Positions 9,152-18,286 of a DNA stretch of 64,000 nucleotides are shown in pieces (the stretch's first letter is position 1; every line of letters starts with the position of its first letter). The stretch spans positions 4,080-68,079 of the forward strand of contig CAKPFO010000005.1 of the NCBI GenBank assembly GCA_934153805.1, given 5' to 3'. The position numbers and the translations under genes were made by a program. This stretch comes from an uncultured Clostridia bacterium. GTDB taxonomy: Bacteria > Bacillota > Clostridia > TANB77 > CAG-508. A model generated the notes under the pieces. The model saw only the letters and a list, made by a program, of their open reading frames with translations. It made no database searches and had not been told where the DNA came from.

Positions 9152-9176
9152 AAAGGCAGATTTTACTCTGCCCTTT
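9152..9176 (-). terminator. Terminator between lysis and ejection genes
   Basis: Minus-strand hairpin GGCAGA / TCTGCC with AAA flanks, then TTTAATTTTTT. It follows the amidase stop directly and would uncouple the two following genes from the structural operon. Confidence 0.7.
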
Positions 9177-9178
9177 TA

Positions 9179-9931
9179 TTATCTTAATTTTCTATTTACT
9201 ATACTTTGAATAGCATTATAATCATATCCTGCTACAGCTAATTTTTCTTTTCTTGATGGATTGTTCCCCCATTTCCCTGCGATTACTTCGTCTGCTATTT
9301 CTTCGTTTGATTTTTTATTTGAAGTTTCTTTCTTACCTAGTAAAATTTCATTTACTTTAGCTTGCACTTCATTATATAGAGAACCTAAAGCTTGTTTTCT
9401 TGCTTCTCCTACGCCATATTTTCCTGCTATAACTTCATTCGCTAAATCTACTATTGATTTTGTTGTTTGAGGTTCTTTATCTTCAATATTTTCAACTGCG
9501 TTAACGATTTCACTTAACGGGAAATTCGTTCCAGGACAACTTGTAGCTAAAATTTCTCTATGACCTCTTATCCATTTTATATTATGTCTTGATTTAATGT
9601 CTTTTATTAAATCAATTATAGCTTGTTTTTGTACCTCTGACATTGATTCTTCATTAAAGTTACCTTCTGCACAAATTCCTATACTTGTACTATTTACACT
9701 AGGACAATGAGCTCCTGCCATATTCTCTGGTCTTCCTCTATATACAGAACCATCTTTTCTTACATAGTAGTGATATCCTATGCCTGCCCAGCCTTTATTT
9801 TTATGATAATTGTGTATCGTTTCAACACTTTGTAGTACAGTTACTCCACTATTATGAAGAACAATTCCTTCAACTTCTTGCATTTTATTATAATTACTAT
9901 TAAATTGTAAATTTGTTTCTATTATATTCAT
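9179..9931 (-). CDS. Endolysin: N-acetylmuramoyl-L-alanine amidase with two CW_7 repeats
   Basis: 250 aa. Residues 15-150 form an Amidase_2 (PGRP-like) domain: VLHNSG carries the first zinc His, then GYHYYVRKDGSVYRGR, GAHC and the final HxxxxxxxCPG (HREILATSCPG). Two C-terminal repeats (about 165-205 and 212-250) carry the EVIAGKxG...R...L..YxxxQxxVN pattern of Cpl-7-type wall-binding modules. It follows the holin without a gap, forming the lysis cassette. Confidence 0.92.
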   Translation of the reverse strand: MNIIETNLQFNSNYNKMQEVEGIVLHNSGVTVLQSVETIHNYHKNKGWAGIGYHYYVRKDGSVYRGRPENMAGAHCPSVNSTSIGICAEGNFNEESMSEVQKQAIIDLIKDIKSRHNIKWIRGHREILATSCPGTNFPLSEIVNAVENIEDKEPQTTKSIVDLANEVIAGKYGVGEARKQALGSLYNEVQAKVNEILLGKKETSNKKSNEEIADEVIAGKWGNNPSRKEKLAVAGYDYNAIQSIVNRKLR

Positions 9932-10132
9932 TTATTTATCCTCCTTATTATAGTTATAATTTGAAATACCTAAACAAGTACCTAAAAATGCGTTAAATGC
10001 TGTCGCGATTGTTAGCACAATTTTTGTATAAGGTATATTGCATGTATTTCCTATTACTCCGTAAAAAGTTATTAATGCTGGTAAAAATATTAATGTTATC
10101 CATTTTAATATATCATACATTTTATTTGACAT
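9932..10132 (-). CDS. Phage holin
   Basis: 66 aa from ATG 10132, which has GGAAG eight bases upstream; an upstream in-frame GTG overlaps the previous stop. Two transmembrane segments (WITLIFLPALITFYGVIG and IVLTIATAFNAFLGTCLG) and a short charged tail resemble Dp-1-type class II holins. It lies immediately before the amidase. Confidence 0.85.
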   Translation of the reverse strand: MSNKMYDILKWITLIFLPALITFYGVIGNTCNIPYTKIVLTIATAFNAFLGTCLGISNYNYNKEDK

Positions 10133-10137
10133 ATCTA

Positions 10138-10470
10138 TCACTTCCTTTCCTTTAAAATAATTAAATCTTCATGTATCTCTTGAAAACCTTTAATTGCTCT
10201 TTCATCATGCTGTTTAAATTCACTATTTGTATTATCCATGCTCGTTTTTAACAGATTTAAACTTTCTGCTATATTTCTGTTAGATGCTGATAGCTCACTT
10301 AACAATTTATTGTTAGCTTCCTTTTCTTCTTTTCTCTCTTGTCTTGCTTGCTCTTCTTTCTCTTTTCTATCTTTTCTGTCATAAAAAAGAAACACAATAA
10401 AAAGAACTGCCATTACAACAGTTCCTCCATTATTTAGCAATATATCTATAACATTATTTGTTTCTTCCAT
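10138..10470 (-). CDS. BhlA/UviB-like holin-associated membrane protein
   Basis: 110 aa. One N-terminal transmembrane helix (VVMAVLFIVFLFY) is followed at once by a very basic-acidic coiled coil (DRKDRKEKEEQARQERKEE...). This layout is that of the BhlA/UviB holin-like family. It is coupled to the true holin downstream and to the preceding gene (one-base overlap). Confidence 0.7.
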   Translation of the reverse strand: MEETNNVIDILLNNGGTVVMAVLFIVFLFYDRKDRKEKEEQARQERKEEKEANNKLLSELSASNRNIAESLNLLKTSMDNTNSEFKQHDERAIKGFQEIHEDLIILKERK

Positions 10471-10811
10471 TAAATATCCTCCGCCTCTTTATATGTTTCT
10501 GTAATCTTTAAATATTCATACGCACTTTCTATTGTCATATTTTCATCATAAGGTATATTAATATAATCTGTATCTATGAATACGTTTATTCCATTATTTA
10601 AAAGCTCTTGTTCTTCTTCTGTAAGTTCTTCATTATTAGCAGATTTTTTTTGTACTAATTGATATTGTTGTTCTTTATTTCTTTGAGCTTCATTAGTATA
10701 AGAACTTACTTCTATTGTATTAACTATATTAGTTATTTTATTTAAACTTGTTATTCTATGATAATTTAGAACAACTCCATTTTCTAATTCTATTTGTTTT
10801 TGTAATGCCAT
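10470..10811 (-). CDS. Conserved late phage protein, tail-fibre operon
   Basis: 113 aa, soluble. The N-terminus MALQKQIELENGVVLNYHRI is of a kind often seen in small proteins between tail-fibre and holin genes in Firmicute phages. I know no biochemical function. It sits between the fibre gene and the lysis cassette. Confidence 0.65.
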   Translation of the reverse strand: MALQKQIELENGVVLNYHRITSLNKITNIVNTIEVSSYTNEAQRNKEQQYQLVQKKSANNEELTEEEQELLNNGINVFIDTDYINIPYDENMTIESAYEYLKITETYKEAEDI

Positions 10812-10824
10812 AATAATCCCCTTT

Positions 10825-12769
10825 CTATCTGTAACCTAGAACTTTATATACTTTGAATGTTGTTGAATGATTAGCATTTAGATAATATACTCCTGTATAT
10901 CCTCTAGTTATTGATTTTCCTGAAAGTTTTAATTGAAGAAAATTAATATATAAAGTATCAGAACACTGCGATATTGTCGCCCAACATTCGCTGTCAGAAG
11001 CTCTGGTTTTAATTGTTCCAAGGTCAGTATATATTTCTAAATAATCAAAATTGTTTTTACTTTTAGTTAAAGTAATTGTTCCTGTTGCACCAGACGAATT
11101 ATCGTATAAAGTTTCATATGTAGGAATTTGCCCCCAATCAGACCAATTGTTTGTGTTGTCTCTTAAACTTCTATAAAAAATTTTCCCTCTTTGAGAAGTT
11201 CCCGTCCAACCTAAACATAGTTGAGACCCACCATTCCCATTTACATTTAAAATATTTCCAAATTGTGAAGGATAGCCATTATTATAAGCTGTTTGCATTG
11301 TAATTCCGCTGTCCAGCATTATTTCTTCCAGTCTCAGCAGTAATGTTTCCTCTATTTGCTGTACGGCTTGCTATATCTGCTGTTCCTTCTAAGCCTCCTA
11401 TAAATTTATTAGATTTTAACCTTCCATTAACATTAATGGTGTTCTTTCCTATGTCTATAATAGGAAGTCCTTGAGTTACTATCTTTATATTGCTTTCAGT
11501 CATTAGCTTGTCTGCTACTACAAATTCAAACTCATATTCTTGTTGAAAATCAAAGTCTGTTCCTAATGTTGCGGTATATGTAAAACTATTTTGATTTATA
11601 GTTGTAGTTACTGTATTGTAATTGTTCCATGTTCCGCCAGCTAGTCTATATCGCCATTTTAATGTCAATGTATTAGTTTCTTTCCCAAAGGAATTATTAA
11701 AATAGTTTCCCTTTACTGTTGCATTTATTGTATTTGATGTCGTTGAAGTTCTAGCAAGTGTTATTTCTGTAAATGCTAATTTTATATATTCTATAAGTGT
11801 TTTATTTATAATTATATTAGTCGATAAGTTTCTACTATCTATCGTGGAAATAGTAAAATTTCCACTTTCTATTGAATTTAATGTAGCTGTTGCAGATGTA
11901 CTTGATTTTCCATCTCCACATACTACCTTTTGGCTTTTAATTGTTGCATTATTTTTAGCAGTAGCTGTAATCACTACTTTTGCATTAGAAAAATACTTAA
12001 CTAATTTGTTTTTGTCTCCAGTTAATGCAATTGTTGTCGCATTTGTATCTTCTACTGTTGCAGATACTGTCGGATTACTGTTGATTACAAATGCATTAAA
12101 TGTACATGTCTTTGTTCCAATTAAAGTATCTCCGTTATAAGTTTCGCAACTGATTGTTCCTTGACCAATTGTTGTATTTGGAATTTGAGAATAAAAAGAA
12201 GTTGGAATTGACCAACCTATACTTGTATCGCTTGTTTTATTCGTTATTGTTCCATTTAAACTACCAAAAGAGTACTTTAAAGTATGTGTAAAACTTGAAC
12301 TTGCTCTATTAATATTAATTGTTGTTGAACTTCCTATATTTCCATCTGCGCAGGTTACACTAGATGCACGAGGTATTGTTGTTAATGTCATTGTTCCATT
12401 TGCACTACCACTATAAGGTCCCCATCCATTACCTTGTGCTAAATCTGGTGAGTTTGCACTTACACTTACATTTTTGCTTCCATCCGCGTTATGCGTAACT
12501 GTTTTACTTGCTGAACCCAAAGTAACAGTATTATATCCACCTAATTTATAAGCTCCTGTAGTTATAGTATATTCTGTACCATCTATAGTTATCGTATGTG
12601 TGGCACTAACACTTCTTGATGCCAACGTTCCACTATAATTTGTATATATCTTTAATGTTGCTGTAACTACAGAAGTGTTATTCGCTACGTCAACATTACT
12701 TTCAGTTACATCTATATAATATTTATAGTACGATGCTTTATTACTTACACTTCCTACAAATTCTGCCAT
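10825..12769 (-). CDS. DUF859-like tail fibre protein, apparently frameshifted at 11308
   Basis: Two overlapping frames: 11282-12769 (495 aa) and 10825-11319 (164 aa). The first part is a beta-rich protein with a DUF859-like N-terminus (AEFVGSVSNKASYYKYYIDV) and a fibre shaft. The second (SGITMQTAYNNGYPSQFGN..., LGWTG, WSDWGQI) is a receptor-binding C-terminus of the pyocin-knob type. Removing one C at 11308 (CAG-C-GG to CAG-GG) joins them in frame as ...NNAGQGITMQTAYNNG..., a 647-aa protein whose junction reads naturally. Alternatively they are two coupled genes with a GGAAG site before ATG 11319. The same one-base signature occurs at five other places in the window. Confidence 0.7.
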
Positions 12770-12770
12770 T

Positions 12771-13739
12771 TTATCCTCCTATCCAGTGAATATGAGTTCT
12801 TTTTTCACTGCCAGTTGCTCCTTTTATTATTTTTAGAAATCCTAACTCTACCTCTCCTGTTGCTTTAAAGTTTTCTGTTTCTACTCCATCTTTATCGTAT
12901 TTAGCTATTTGTTTTCCATATGCATACATATATGTACCTGTGTTATTCATTGTAGTAGAAAACTCACTATCAGATTTACCAACAGTAACACCATTATCAT
13001 TTATATCTACCGTTGTATTCTTTACTGTTTTTACTCCATTGTTATTAATTTCATCTATTTGTACCTGTAACCCTTTAGCTGTTGTAGTTACTGTAGTTTG
13101 TTGTTGCTTTATTAGTTCTAGGTCATCTTTAATTGTCTGGTTTTCTGCTTCTACTTGTTCAGCAGTCAAATAATTGTTGTTTAATCTTGTTGTAGTTTCA
13201 GTTACTTGAGCAGTAATTTGACCTAGATTAGTTGAAATATCAACTGTTCTCTCTGTTACTTCATTTATACTATTGTCTATTTCTTCTTTTACTCCGTCTA
13301 CATATTCGATAGTGCTATAAGATACTTTTTTCTTCCAATCACTCTCTTCATAGCCTTTTCTTCCTACTGTAGTAACTAATATTTCGCCTTTTTTACCTTC
13401 TGGGTGGTCGTCATCAGATTGTAAAATCCACATATCACCAGCATTATAGTTCTCAGGTTTTGTTAAGTAAGTTTTATTTTTGCTTTCTGCTTCTTGTTTT
13501 GCTCCACTTTCAGTTGTCCAATCACTATCTGTATATGTTCCTATTTGCCTGCTAGAGATACATGTATATATGATATTTCCATCTATCCATGTGTCTCCAG
13601 CGTTGTATGGTGGTTGTGGCTTACTTGAATAATGTTTGCTTATATTTTCAGGAATTTTTATATTAGATTGTGCTTCTTCTAGTTTTTTATTTAAATATCC
13701 AAGATTCACTAAATCTTCATCATATTTTGGTTCTGACAT
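12771..13739 (-). CDS. Tail fibre / baseplate-like protein
   Basis: 322 aa from ATG 13739, behind AAAGGAG. The N-terminal part has two Trp-containing repeats of the carbohydrate-binding-like kind (QPPYNAGDTWIDGNIIYTC and PENYNAGDMWIL). A Thr/Gln-rich triple-helical or coiled-coil shaft (about 140-240) follows, then a short C-terminal domain. It lies between the nozzle-like protein and the DUF859-like fibre, so it probably connects them. Confidence 0.75.
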   Translation of the reverse strand: MSEPKYDEDLVNLGYLNKKLEEAQSNIKIPENISKHYSSKPQPPYNAGDTWIDGNIIYTCISSRQIGTYTDSDWTTESGAKQEAESKNKTYLTKPENYNAGDMWILQSDDDHPEGKKGEILVTTVGRKGYEESDWKKKVSYSTIEYVDGVKEEIDNSINEVTERTVDISTNLGQITAQVTETTTRLNNNYLTAEQVEAENQTIKDDLELIKQQQTTVTTTAKGLQVQIDEINNNGVKTVKNTTVDINDNGVTVGKSDSEFSTTMNNTGTYMYAYGKQIAKYDKDGVETENFKATGEVELGFLKIIKGATGSEKRTHIHWIGG

Positions 13740-13740
13740 A

Positions 13741-15576
13741 TTAATCTCCTTTATAATAGCTTCCTTTTGTGTATACAATACTCACTGAATTAAAGTTCAT
13801 ATTAGAAGCTTCATCATTTTCTATGTACAAAGAAAAGAAAGAAAGCTTTTTTGCTTTCTTTCTTGATATTGTTGTCTTTGGATATATAGAATTAATATAT
13901 TCTTTGGCTAGTACTTGCTTATTTCCACCTTTTAATCTATAGCCTACTATCAATTTTGAATTTGTTGGATTGCTAGTTATTGCCACCCTCTTTATGTTCT
14001 TTTTATATACAGGGCTATTTAAATCTAACACTACAGAGTTCCATTCCGCTTTTACTATCGTTGTATTGTCCATAAAACGATTTACATCATCATCTTCTCT
14101 AAATGTGCAAATATTCCCATACTTATCGCCAAAATATAATCTATTATTCCATACAAACCATATTTTTACTGGCAAATTAGTCCAAAAAAACCATTCATAT
14201 TGATAATTGCTATATTTAGAATTGTTAGAATTACTTTTAAACCTGCTATCTGCTACATAAACATGGTCATTTATTGCTAAATAGTATTTACCGTCATTGC
14301 ATATTCCTACTGCATCTTTTAAATTAGTTTCTTGTTTTAATTTATTATCAATATAATAGCTTCTATGATATACATATCTTTCGTCTGTTAATGTTGCTGT
14401 ATTTAATGCAAATACTCCATTATTTGTTAAAATTAAAGGTTCATTTATTAACATATCATGTGCATATTGTGAAATATTTCCTTCTCCTTTTGAGCTTCCT
14501 TCTATTGGAAATGCTTCTTTTCCATTAAAAGTTGCATAACCTATATAAAAAATAGTACTATCTGTATCAGAGACATCTTTTAGAACTGCTAGTTTTCCAT
14601 CATTTAATCTTATCATTCCTGTTATTGGTATAGTTTCTAATCCAGCCTTTATTACATTCTCTACTGGTATATAAGTTATATCATCTATATACGAAAAATT
14701 TACGATATTAGGATAATCTACATTACCTGTTAAAAATGCTCTATTGTTATTTCCTGCATATCCATAAGCATACATCATTGTACATTTATTTATTTGTGAT
14801 TTATTTTCATCATTATTCTTTTTAAATTTAATTCTTACATTATCTCTTCCATCTACTGGTGATTTACCTATTGCAATCAAAAACTTAACTTGTCCTTTTT
14901 CTAAATCAACCGTGTAATCGTCATTCTTTGTTTTTGTTACCCATTCTGCATTTTCATTTAAAGTCTCTACTAATTCTACTTCATTTATATTATTTTCGTC
15001 TAATTGATATATTTTATCTGTTTCCGTACTTGTAAACAAATTGTATCTACTTGCTTGTAATAAGTTTACACTTTCATACGGCTGGCTTGCTAATCCTGAT
15101 GGGCTTCTTGCTATCTGTGTTGTAGGAATATATCCTATAGTATCTAGATAATGAACTCTATTTTCATTTTCTAATAAATCATATACTATTGCTCTCTTTC
15201 CATCTAATATTAACAATTTCGAATTGATAACTAATCCTTTTGATTTATTATCTGCAAGCCCTGTAAGAACTTCTTCATAACTACTAAAATCTGTTTTCAT
15301 TTCATATAGCTTAGTTCCACAATGTACAATAAAACACTCTCCATTTATAGTATCTACGTTCCATATGCCATTAATATTTGCCTTTTGTCCTAAATAAGCT
15401 AATACTTTATATCCATTTCTTTTTTCTATAGTTCCATTATTGTTTATAAAATTATAACCTTTCGGACTTCTTCTTCTATCTATGTCTGTTATAGATGAAG
15501 AAAAATCTACTCCTAAAAATCCACTCAAAATTATTTCATAAGTTGTTGGAGATGAAGGAACATTAAAACTTGCCAT
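13741..15576 (-). CDS. Tail nozzle-like protein (P22 gp10-type position)
   Basis: 611 aa, almost all beta strands with repeated W/Y-rich blades (GIWNVDTINGECFIVHCG, YEWFFWTNLPVKIWFVWNNRLYFGDKYGNI), as expected for a beta-propeller. It follows a gp4-like adaptor and precedes the fibres, the place of P22 gp10. Homology to gp10 is inferred from order and fold, not from a recognised signature. Confidence 0.65.
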   Translation of the reverse strand: MASFNVPSSPTTYEIILSGFLGVDFSSSITDIDRRRSPKGYNFINNNGTIEKRNGYKVLAYLGQKANINGIWNVDTINGECFIVHCGTKLYEMKTDFSSYEEVLTGLADNKSKGLVINSKLLILDGKRAIVYDLLENENRVHYLDTIGYIPTTQIARSPSGLASQPYESVNLLQASRYNLFTSTETDKIYQLDENNINEVELVETLNENAEWVTKTKNDDYTVDLEKGQVKFLIAIGKSPVDGRDNVRIKFKKNNDENKSQINKCTMMYAYGYAGNNNRAFLTGNVDYPNIVNFSYIDDITYIPVENVIKAGLETIPITGMIRLNDGKLAVLKDVSDTDSTIFYIGYATFNGKEAFPIEGSSKGEGNISQYAHDMLINEPLILTNNGVFALNTATLTDERYVYHRSYYIDNKLKQETNLKDAVGICNDGKYYLAINDHVYVADSRFKSNSNNSKYSNYQYEWFFWTNLPVKIWFVWNNRLYFGDKYGNICTFREDDDVNRFMDNTTIVKAEWNSVVLDLNSPVYKKNIKRVAITSNPTNSKLIVGYRLKGGNKQVLAKEYINSIYPKTTISRKKAKKLSFFSLYIENDEASNMNFNSVSIVYTKGSYYKGD

Positions 15577-15578
15577 AA

Positions 15579-16010
15579 TTAAAATACCTCTTCTATACTT
15601 TCTTGATTTTCTATATTAAAATATAGGTCTTGCAATCCTATTTCAAATTCATTTCTGTATGCTGTAGCTTGTGATATATCATCGTCTTTATATAATTGAC
15701 TTGCTATATAAAGTGGAATTAATACACATGCATCTGCTGGTAATGTCAATTCATATGTATCTTCTGTAGAATTGTCTATTTTATCAATTGTAGTTTTTTC
15801 GTATTGTCTTTTTTCTTCATTATATTTAAACATGTTCATTACATAAGGTTTTATTCTTTGTATTGCTTCATTTGCTACTGCTGGCATTGCATTTAAATAC
15901 CATTTACAATCATCATCTTTTCTTAATTCTTCTAAATCATCTACAGTTGTAGGTTCATCTTTTGCAAACATCTTTTGTAGTGATATTATTTGTATTTCTC
16001 CCCAAGTCAT
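15579..16010 (-). CDS. Head-tail adaptor, P22 gp4-like
   Basis: 143 aa, mostly helical: MTWGEIQIISLQKMFAKDE at the start, then NAMPAVANEAIQRI and a Leu/Tyr-rich helix near 95-125. Length, helical content and position after the coat gene fit the small adaptor that binds the portal dodecamer in podoviruses. Confidence 0.6.
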   Translation of the reverse strand: MTWGEIQIISLQKMFAKDEPTTVDDLEELRKDDDCKWYLNAMPAVANEAIQRIKPYVMNMFKYNEEKRQYEKTTIDKIDNSTEDTYELTLPADACVLIPLYIASQLYKDDDISQATAYRNEFEIGLQDLYFNIENQESIEEVF

Positions 16011-16082
16011 TTAAAATCTCCTTTCACTTTTGCTAGATTCGAACTAACTTATTCCTTTAAAGTGATATATTGAGCTAGTTTT

Positions 16083-16307
16083 TTATACTAGCCCTGCATT
16101 TTTTAGCTGTTCGTAAACAGGAATTGAAACTTCTGTTTCTTCTCCTCTTATTACTTTTGCATATTTATCATTAATTCCAACAATTACTTCTTTATCTTTT
16201 GGATTTAATGAATCAATTGGTATTCTTACTTTTACTTTCTTTTCTTCTATTTTTTTAGTTTCAGCTTTTGCTTCCACTTTCTTTTCTTCTACTTTATTAG
16301 TTGCCAT
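16083..16307 (-). CDS. Small Lys/Glu-rich phage protein downstream of coat gene
   Basis: 74 aa: a Lys/Glu/Ala-rich N-terminus (VEEKKVEAKAETKKIEEKKVK) and a small beta domain (KVRIPIDSLNPKDKEVIVGINDKYAKVIRGEETEV). Similar small genes follow coat genes in many phages, possibly capsid decoration or fibre anchors. Function not known. A hairpin with an A/T-rich tail lies at its 3' end. Confidence 0.65.
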   Translation of the reverse strand: MATNKVEEKKVEAKAETKKIEEKKVKVRIPIDSLNPKDKEVIVGINDKYAKVIRGEETEVSIPVYEQLKNAGLV

Positions 16308-16337
16308 TTAAAACAACTCCTTTCTAAAAATATATTA

Positions 16338-16362
16338 AAAGAGGGGCAATTAAGCCCCTTAA
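16338..16362 (-). terminator. Terminator after the coat protein gene
   Basis: Minus strand: AAGGGGC, TTAATT loop, GCCCC, TCTTTTAA. It lies directly behind the coat stop codon. A partial terminator there would raise coat mRNA over downstream genes. Confidence 0.75.
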
Positions 16363-16363
16363 A

Positions 16364-17329
16364 CTAGGCTTTTACACCTGTTTCAACTCTTACTAATGCC
16401 ATTGGTTGAGTAATAACTGCTGTGAAACAGTTTTTCCAGCCTGCACTAGCTCTTTGATTTAATGGGTCATCTGTACCAGCACTTCCGTTTGGTTTTACAA
16501 TGATTTCTGGTTTACCAGCTCCACCTTCTAGGTCAATACAATCATAAGAGTCTTTTCCATAAGCATAAGCTATATGTACATCTATTTTTGTTCCTGCTGT
16601 TTCAGAACTATCAACAGTTGCAAGATTAGTTGTTTCAAAGAATTTCATTCCATGCATTTTTCCTAATTCGCCTTTTACCATTTGTTCTGGTTTAGCATAT
16701 TTTGAAACATCAACCCATGCACTATCGCTCATTAAATCATAAGCTATATCTGGGTCTATTTGCATATGATAAAAACCGTCTGCAAATCTTTTAGCATTTG
16801 CATTTTTTAGTTTTCTTACAATTTTCTTAATGTCATCTGCAGTTAAGTTTTTTACTGTAGCAGATTCTAGCCCAGCTCTTGTTGTTGCTCCACCAGCAAA
16901 ATATACGTTAGTTCCTTTAGATAATGCAGTTTGGATTCTATTATCTACAACAACTCCTGCTTCTTCTCCTAATAGTTCAGAAGCTTCTGTTAATACTGGG
17001 TCTATTCCAGTCATTTGTATTAAATCAGAAATTACTATGTAATCTCCTTCTTGTGCAACTGTTGCTGTTACAGTTGTAATACTTAAATCATTTCCATCAG
17101 GTGTTTTACCTTCTGTTAATGATGCAGATGGTGCAGTTAATGAATTAAATTTTCTAAAATTCATTGTTCTTCCTGCATTTTTAGGTAATTTTTTCTTTCT
17201 TGCATCTTTATAGAAATTTAATTGTGGTAATAATCTTTCTAATAGAGTTCTTTCATAAAAAGTTTTATCCTCTGCTGATAATTGGTTTTGTCCTGAGACA
17301 TTTGTTATAACTTGTGTTTTTGTAGCCAT
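16364..17329 (-). CDS. Major capsid (coat) protein, N4-gp56-like type
   Basis: 321 aa. The start MATKTQVITNVSGQNQLSAEDKTFY and FRKFNSLTAPSASLTEGKTP (about 60-80) are typical of the HK97-fold coat proteins of the N4 gp56 family. Later YHMQIDPDIAYDL and GKMHGMKFFETTNL match the P-domain region. It lies between scaffold and adaptor genes, with terminators on both sides. Confidence 0.88.
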   Translation of the reverse strand: MATKTQVITNVSGQNQLSAEDKTFYERTLLERLLPQLNFYKDARKKKLPKNAGRTMNFRKFNSLTAPSASLTEGKTPDGNDLSITTVTATVAQEGDYIVISDLIQMTGIDPVLTEASELLGEEAGVVVDNRIQTALSKGTNVYFAGGATTRAGLESATVKNLTADDIKKIVRKLKNANAKRFADGFYHMQIDPDIAYDLMSDSAWVDVSKYAKPEQMVKGELGKMHGMKFFETTNLATVDSSETAGTKIDVHIAYAYGKDSYDCIDLEGGAGKPEIIVKPNGSAGTDDPLNQRASAGWKNCFTAVITQPMALVRVETGVKA

Positions 17330-17365
17330 TTTACATTCCTCCTTTATTTTTTTATAGCGATAAAA

Positions 17366-17393
17366 AAATAGCTACTTCTTTAAGTAACTATTT
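17366..17393 (-). terminator. Terminator between scaffold and coat genes
   Basis: A 12-bp stem (17366-17377 with 17382-17393, one G-U), a 4-nt loop and then TTTTTTT on the minus strand. It overlaps the scaffold stop codon. Confidence 0.65.
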
Positions 17394-18203
17394 AAGTTCG
17401 CCATCTTTGGCTTTCTTTACATATTTTTCAAATTGTTCACTTGACATACTATTCCAGTCTATTTCTTGAGGTTCTGTTTCCTCGATAGCTCCTGGTGTAG
17501 TCGTGTTATTTGCTACAATTTGTTTAGCAGTTTCGACTGATTTCTTCTCATACTTGCTTATCAATTTTTGATAATCTTCGTAAATTTGTGCAAGTGGAAC
17601 CTTTCCTATTTTCCCATTTGCAAACAAATTAAAATCTTCGTCTTTGCTAAGTTCTTGTAACTTTTCTGCAGAATATCTATCTACAAAATCTCTAGTATCA
17701 TCTTGATACCATTTGTCTTGTTTTGATTTTTCTTCTGCCTTTACTTTCTCTTCGGCTTCTTTTCTAGCCCTATCTTTTTGTAATTCTCTGTAATCATTTA
17801 CAGGGTCTTTACCTTGTCTATCTAACTCAAACATGTCAAGGTATTCTTGTACATCATAATCATCTTCAATACTCTTTCCTGTATAAGGATTTTGTTTTCC
17901 AATGTAACTTTGTACTTTTCCTTGTTCTAGTCCTTGCTTATACGCTTCTTCTCTAACTTTCTCAATTTGCTTTTGAGCTTCTTCTTGAGCTTTTCTTCGA
18001 ATATTTGCATATTTTGCATTTTCTTCGTTAGATTGTTTTTCTGTCTGTTGTTCCTCTTGTTTTTCTTCCACTTCTTCTACCTTTTCATCTTGTTCCTGTT
18101 CTTCATGTTCTGTAGTTTCTGTTTCAGTAACAGTACTTTCAACTGTTTCTTCTTGTTCAGCGACTTCAAGATTGTTTGCGCTTTCGTTTACTTCTTCTTC
18201 CAT
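17388..18203 (-). CDS. Capsid scaffolding protein
   Basis: 271 aa from ATG 18203 (MEEEVNES), which has AAAGGA upstream; an earlier in-frame ATG at 18242 has no site. A Glu/Gln-rich disordered N-terminus (to about 95) is followed by a coiled coil, KQNPYTGKSIEDDYDVQEYL, a Lys/Glu helix and a short basic end. Acidic helical composition and position between portal and coat identify a scaffold. The NPYTGK motif recurs in the membrane protein at 2210-2764. Confidence 0.85.
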   Translation of the reverse strand: MEEEVNESANNLEVAEQEETVESTVTETETTEHEEQEQDEKVEEVEEKQEEQQTEKQSNEENAKYANIRRKAQEEAQKQIEKVREEAYKQGLEQGKVQSYIGKQNPYTGKSIEDDYDVQEYLDMFELDRQGKDPVNDYRELQKDRARKEAEEKVKAEEKSKQDKWYQDDTRDFVDRYSAEKLQELSKDEDFNLFANGKIGKVPLAQIYEDYQKLISKYEKKSVETAKQIVANNTTTPGAIEETEPQEIDWNSMSSEQFEKYVKKAKDGELK

Positions 18204-18260
18204 AAGTTTTCCTTTCTGTTTTGAGATTTTTGCGCTATTCACTGCGAATTTTTATATAAA

Positions 18261-18276
18261 AAAATAACTCTATAAA
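18261..18276 (-). terminator. Weak terminator between portal and scaffold genes
   Basis: Minus strand AGCTCT, TTAT, AGAGTT, then ATTTTTTT. A 6-bp stem, probably leaky. Confidence 0.45.
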
Positions 18277-18286
18277 GAGCTACTGT

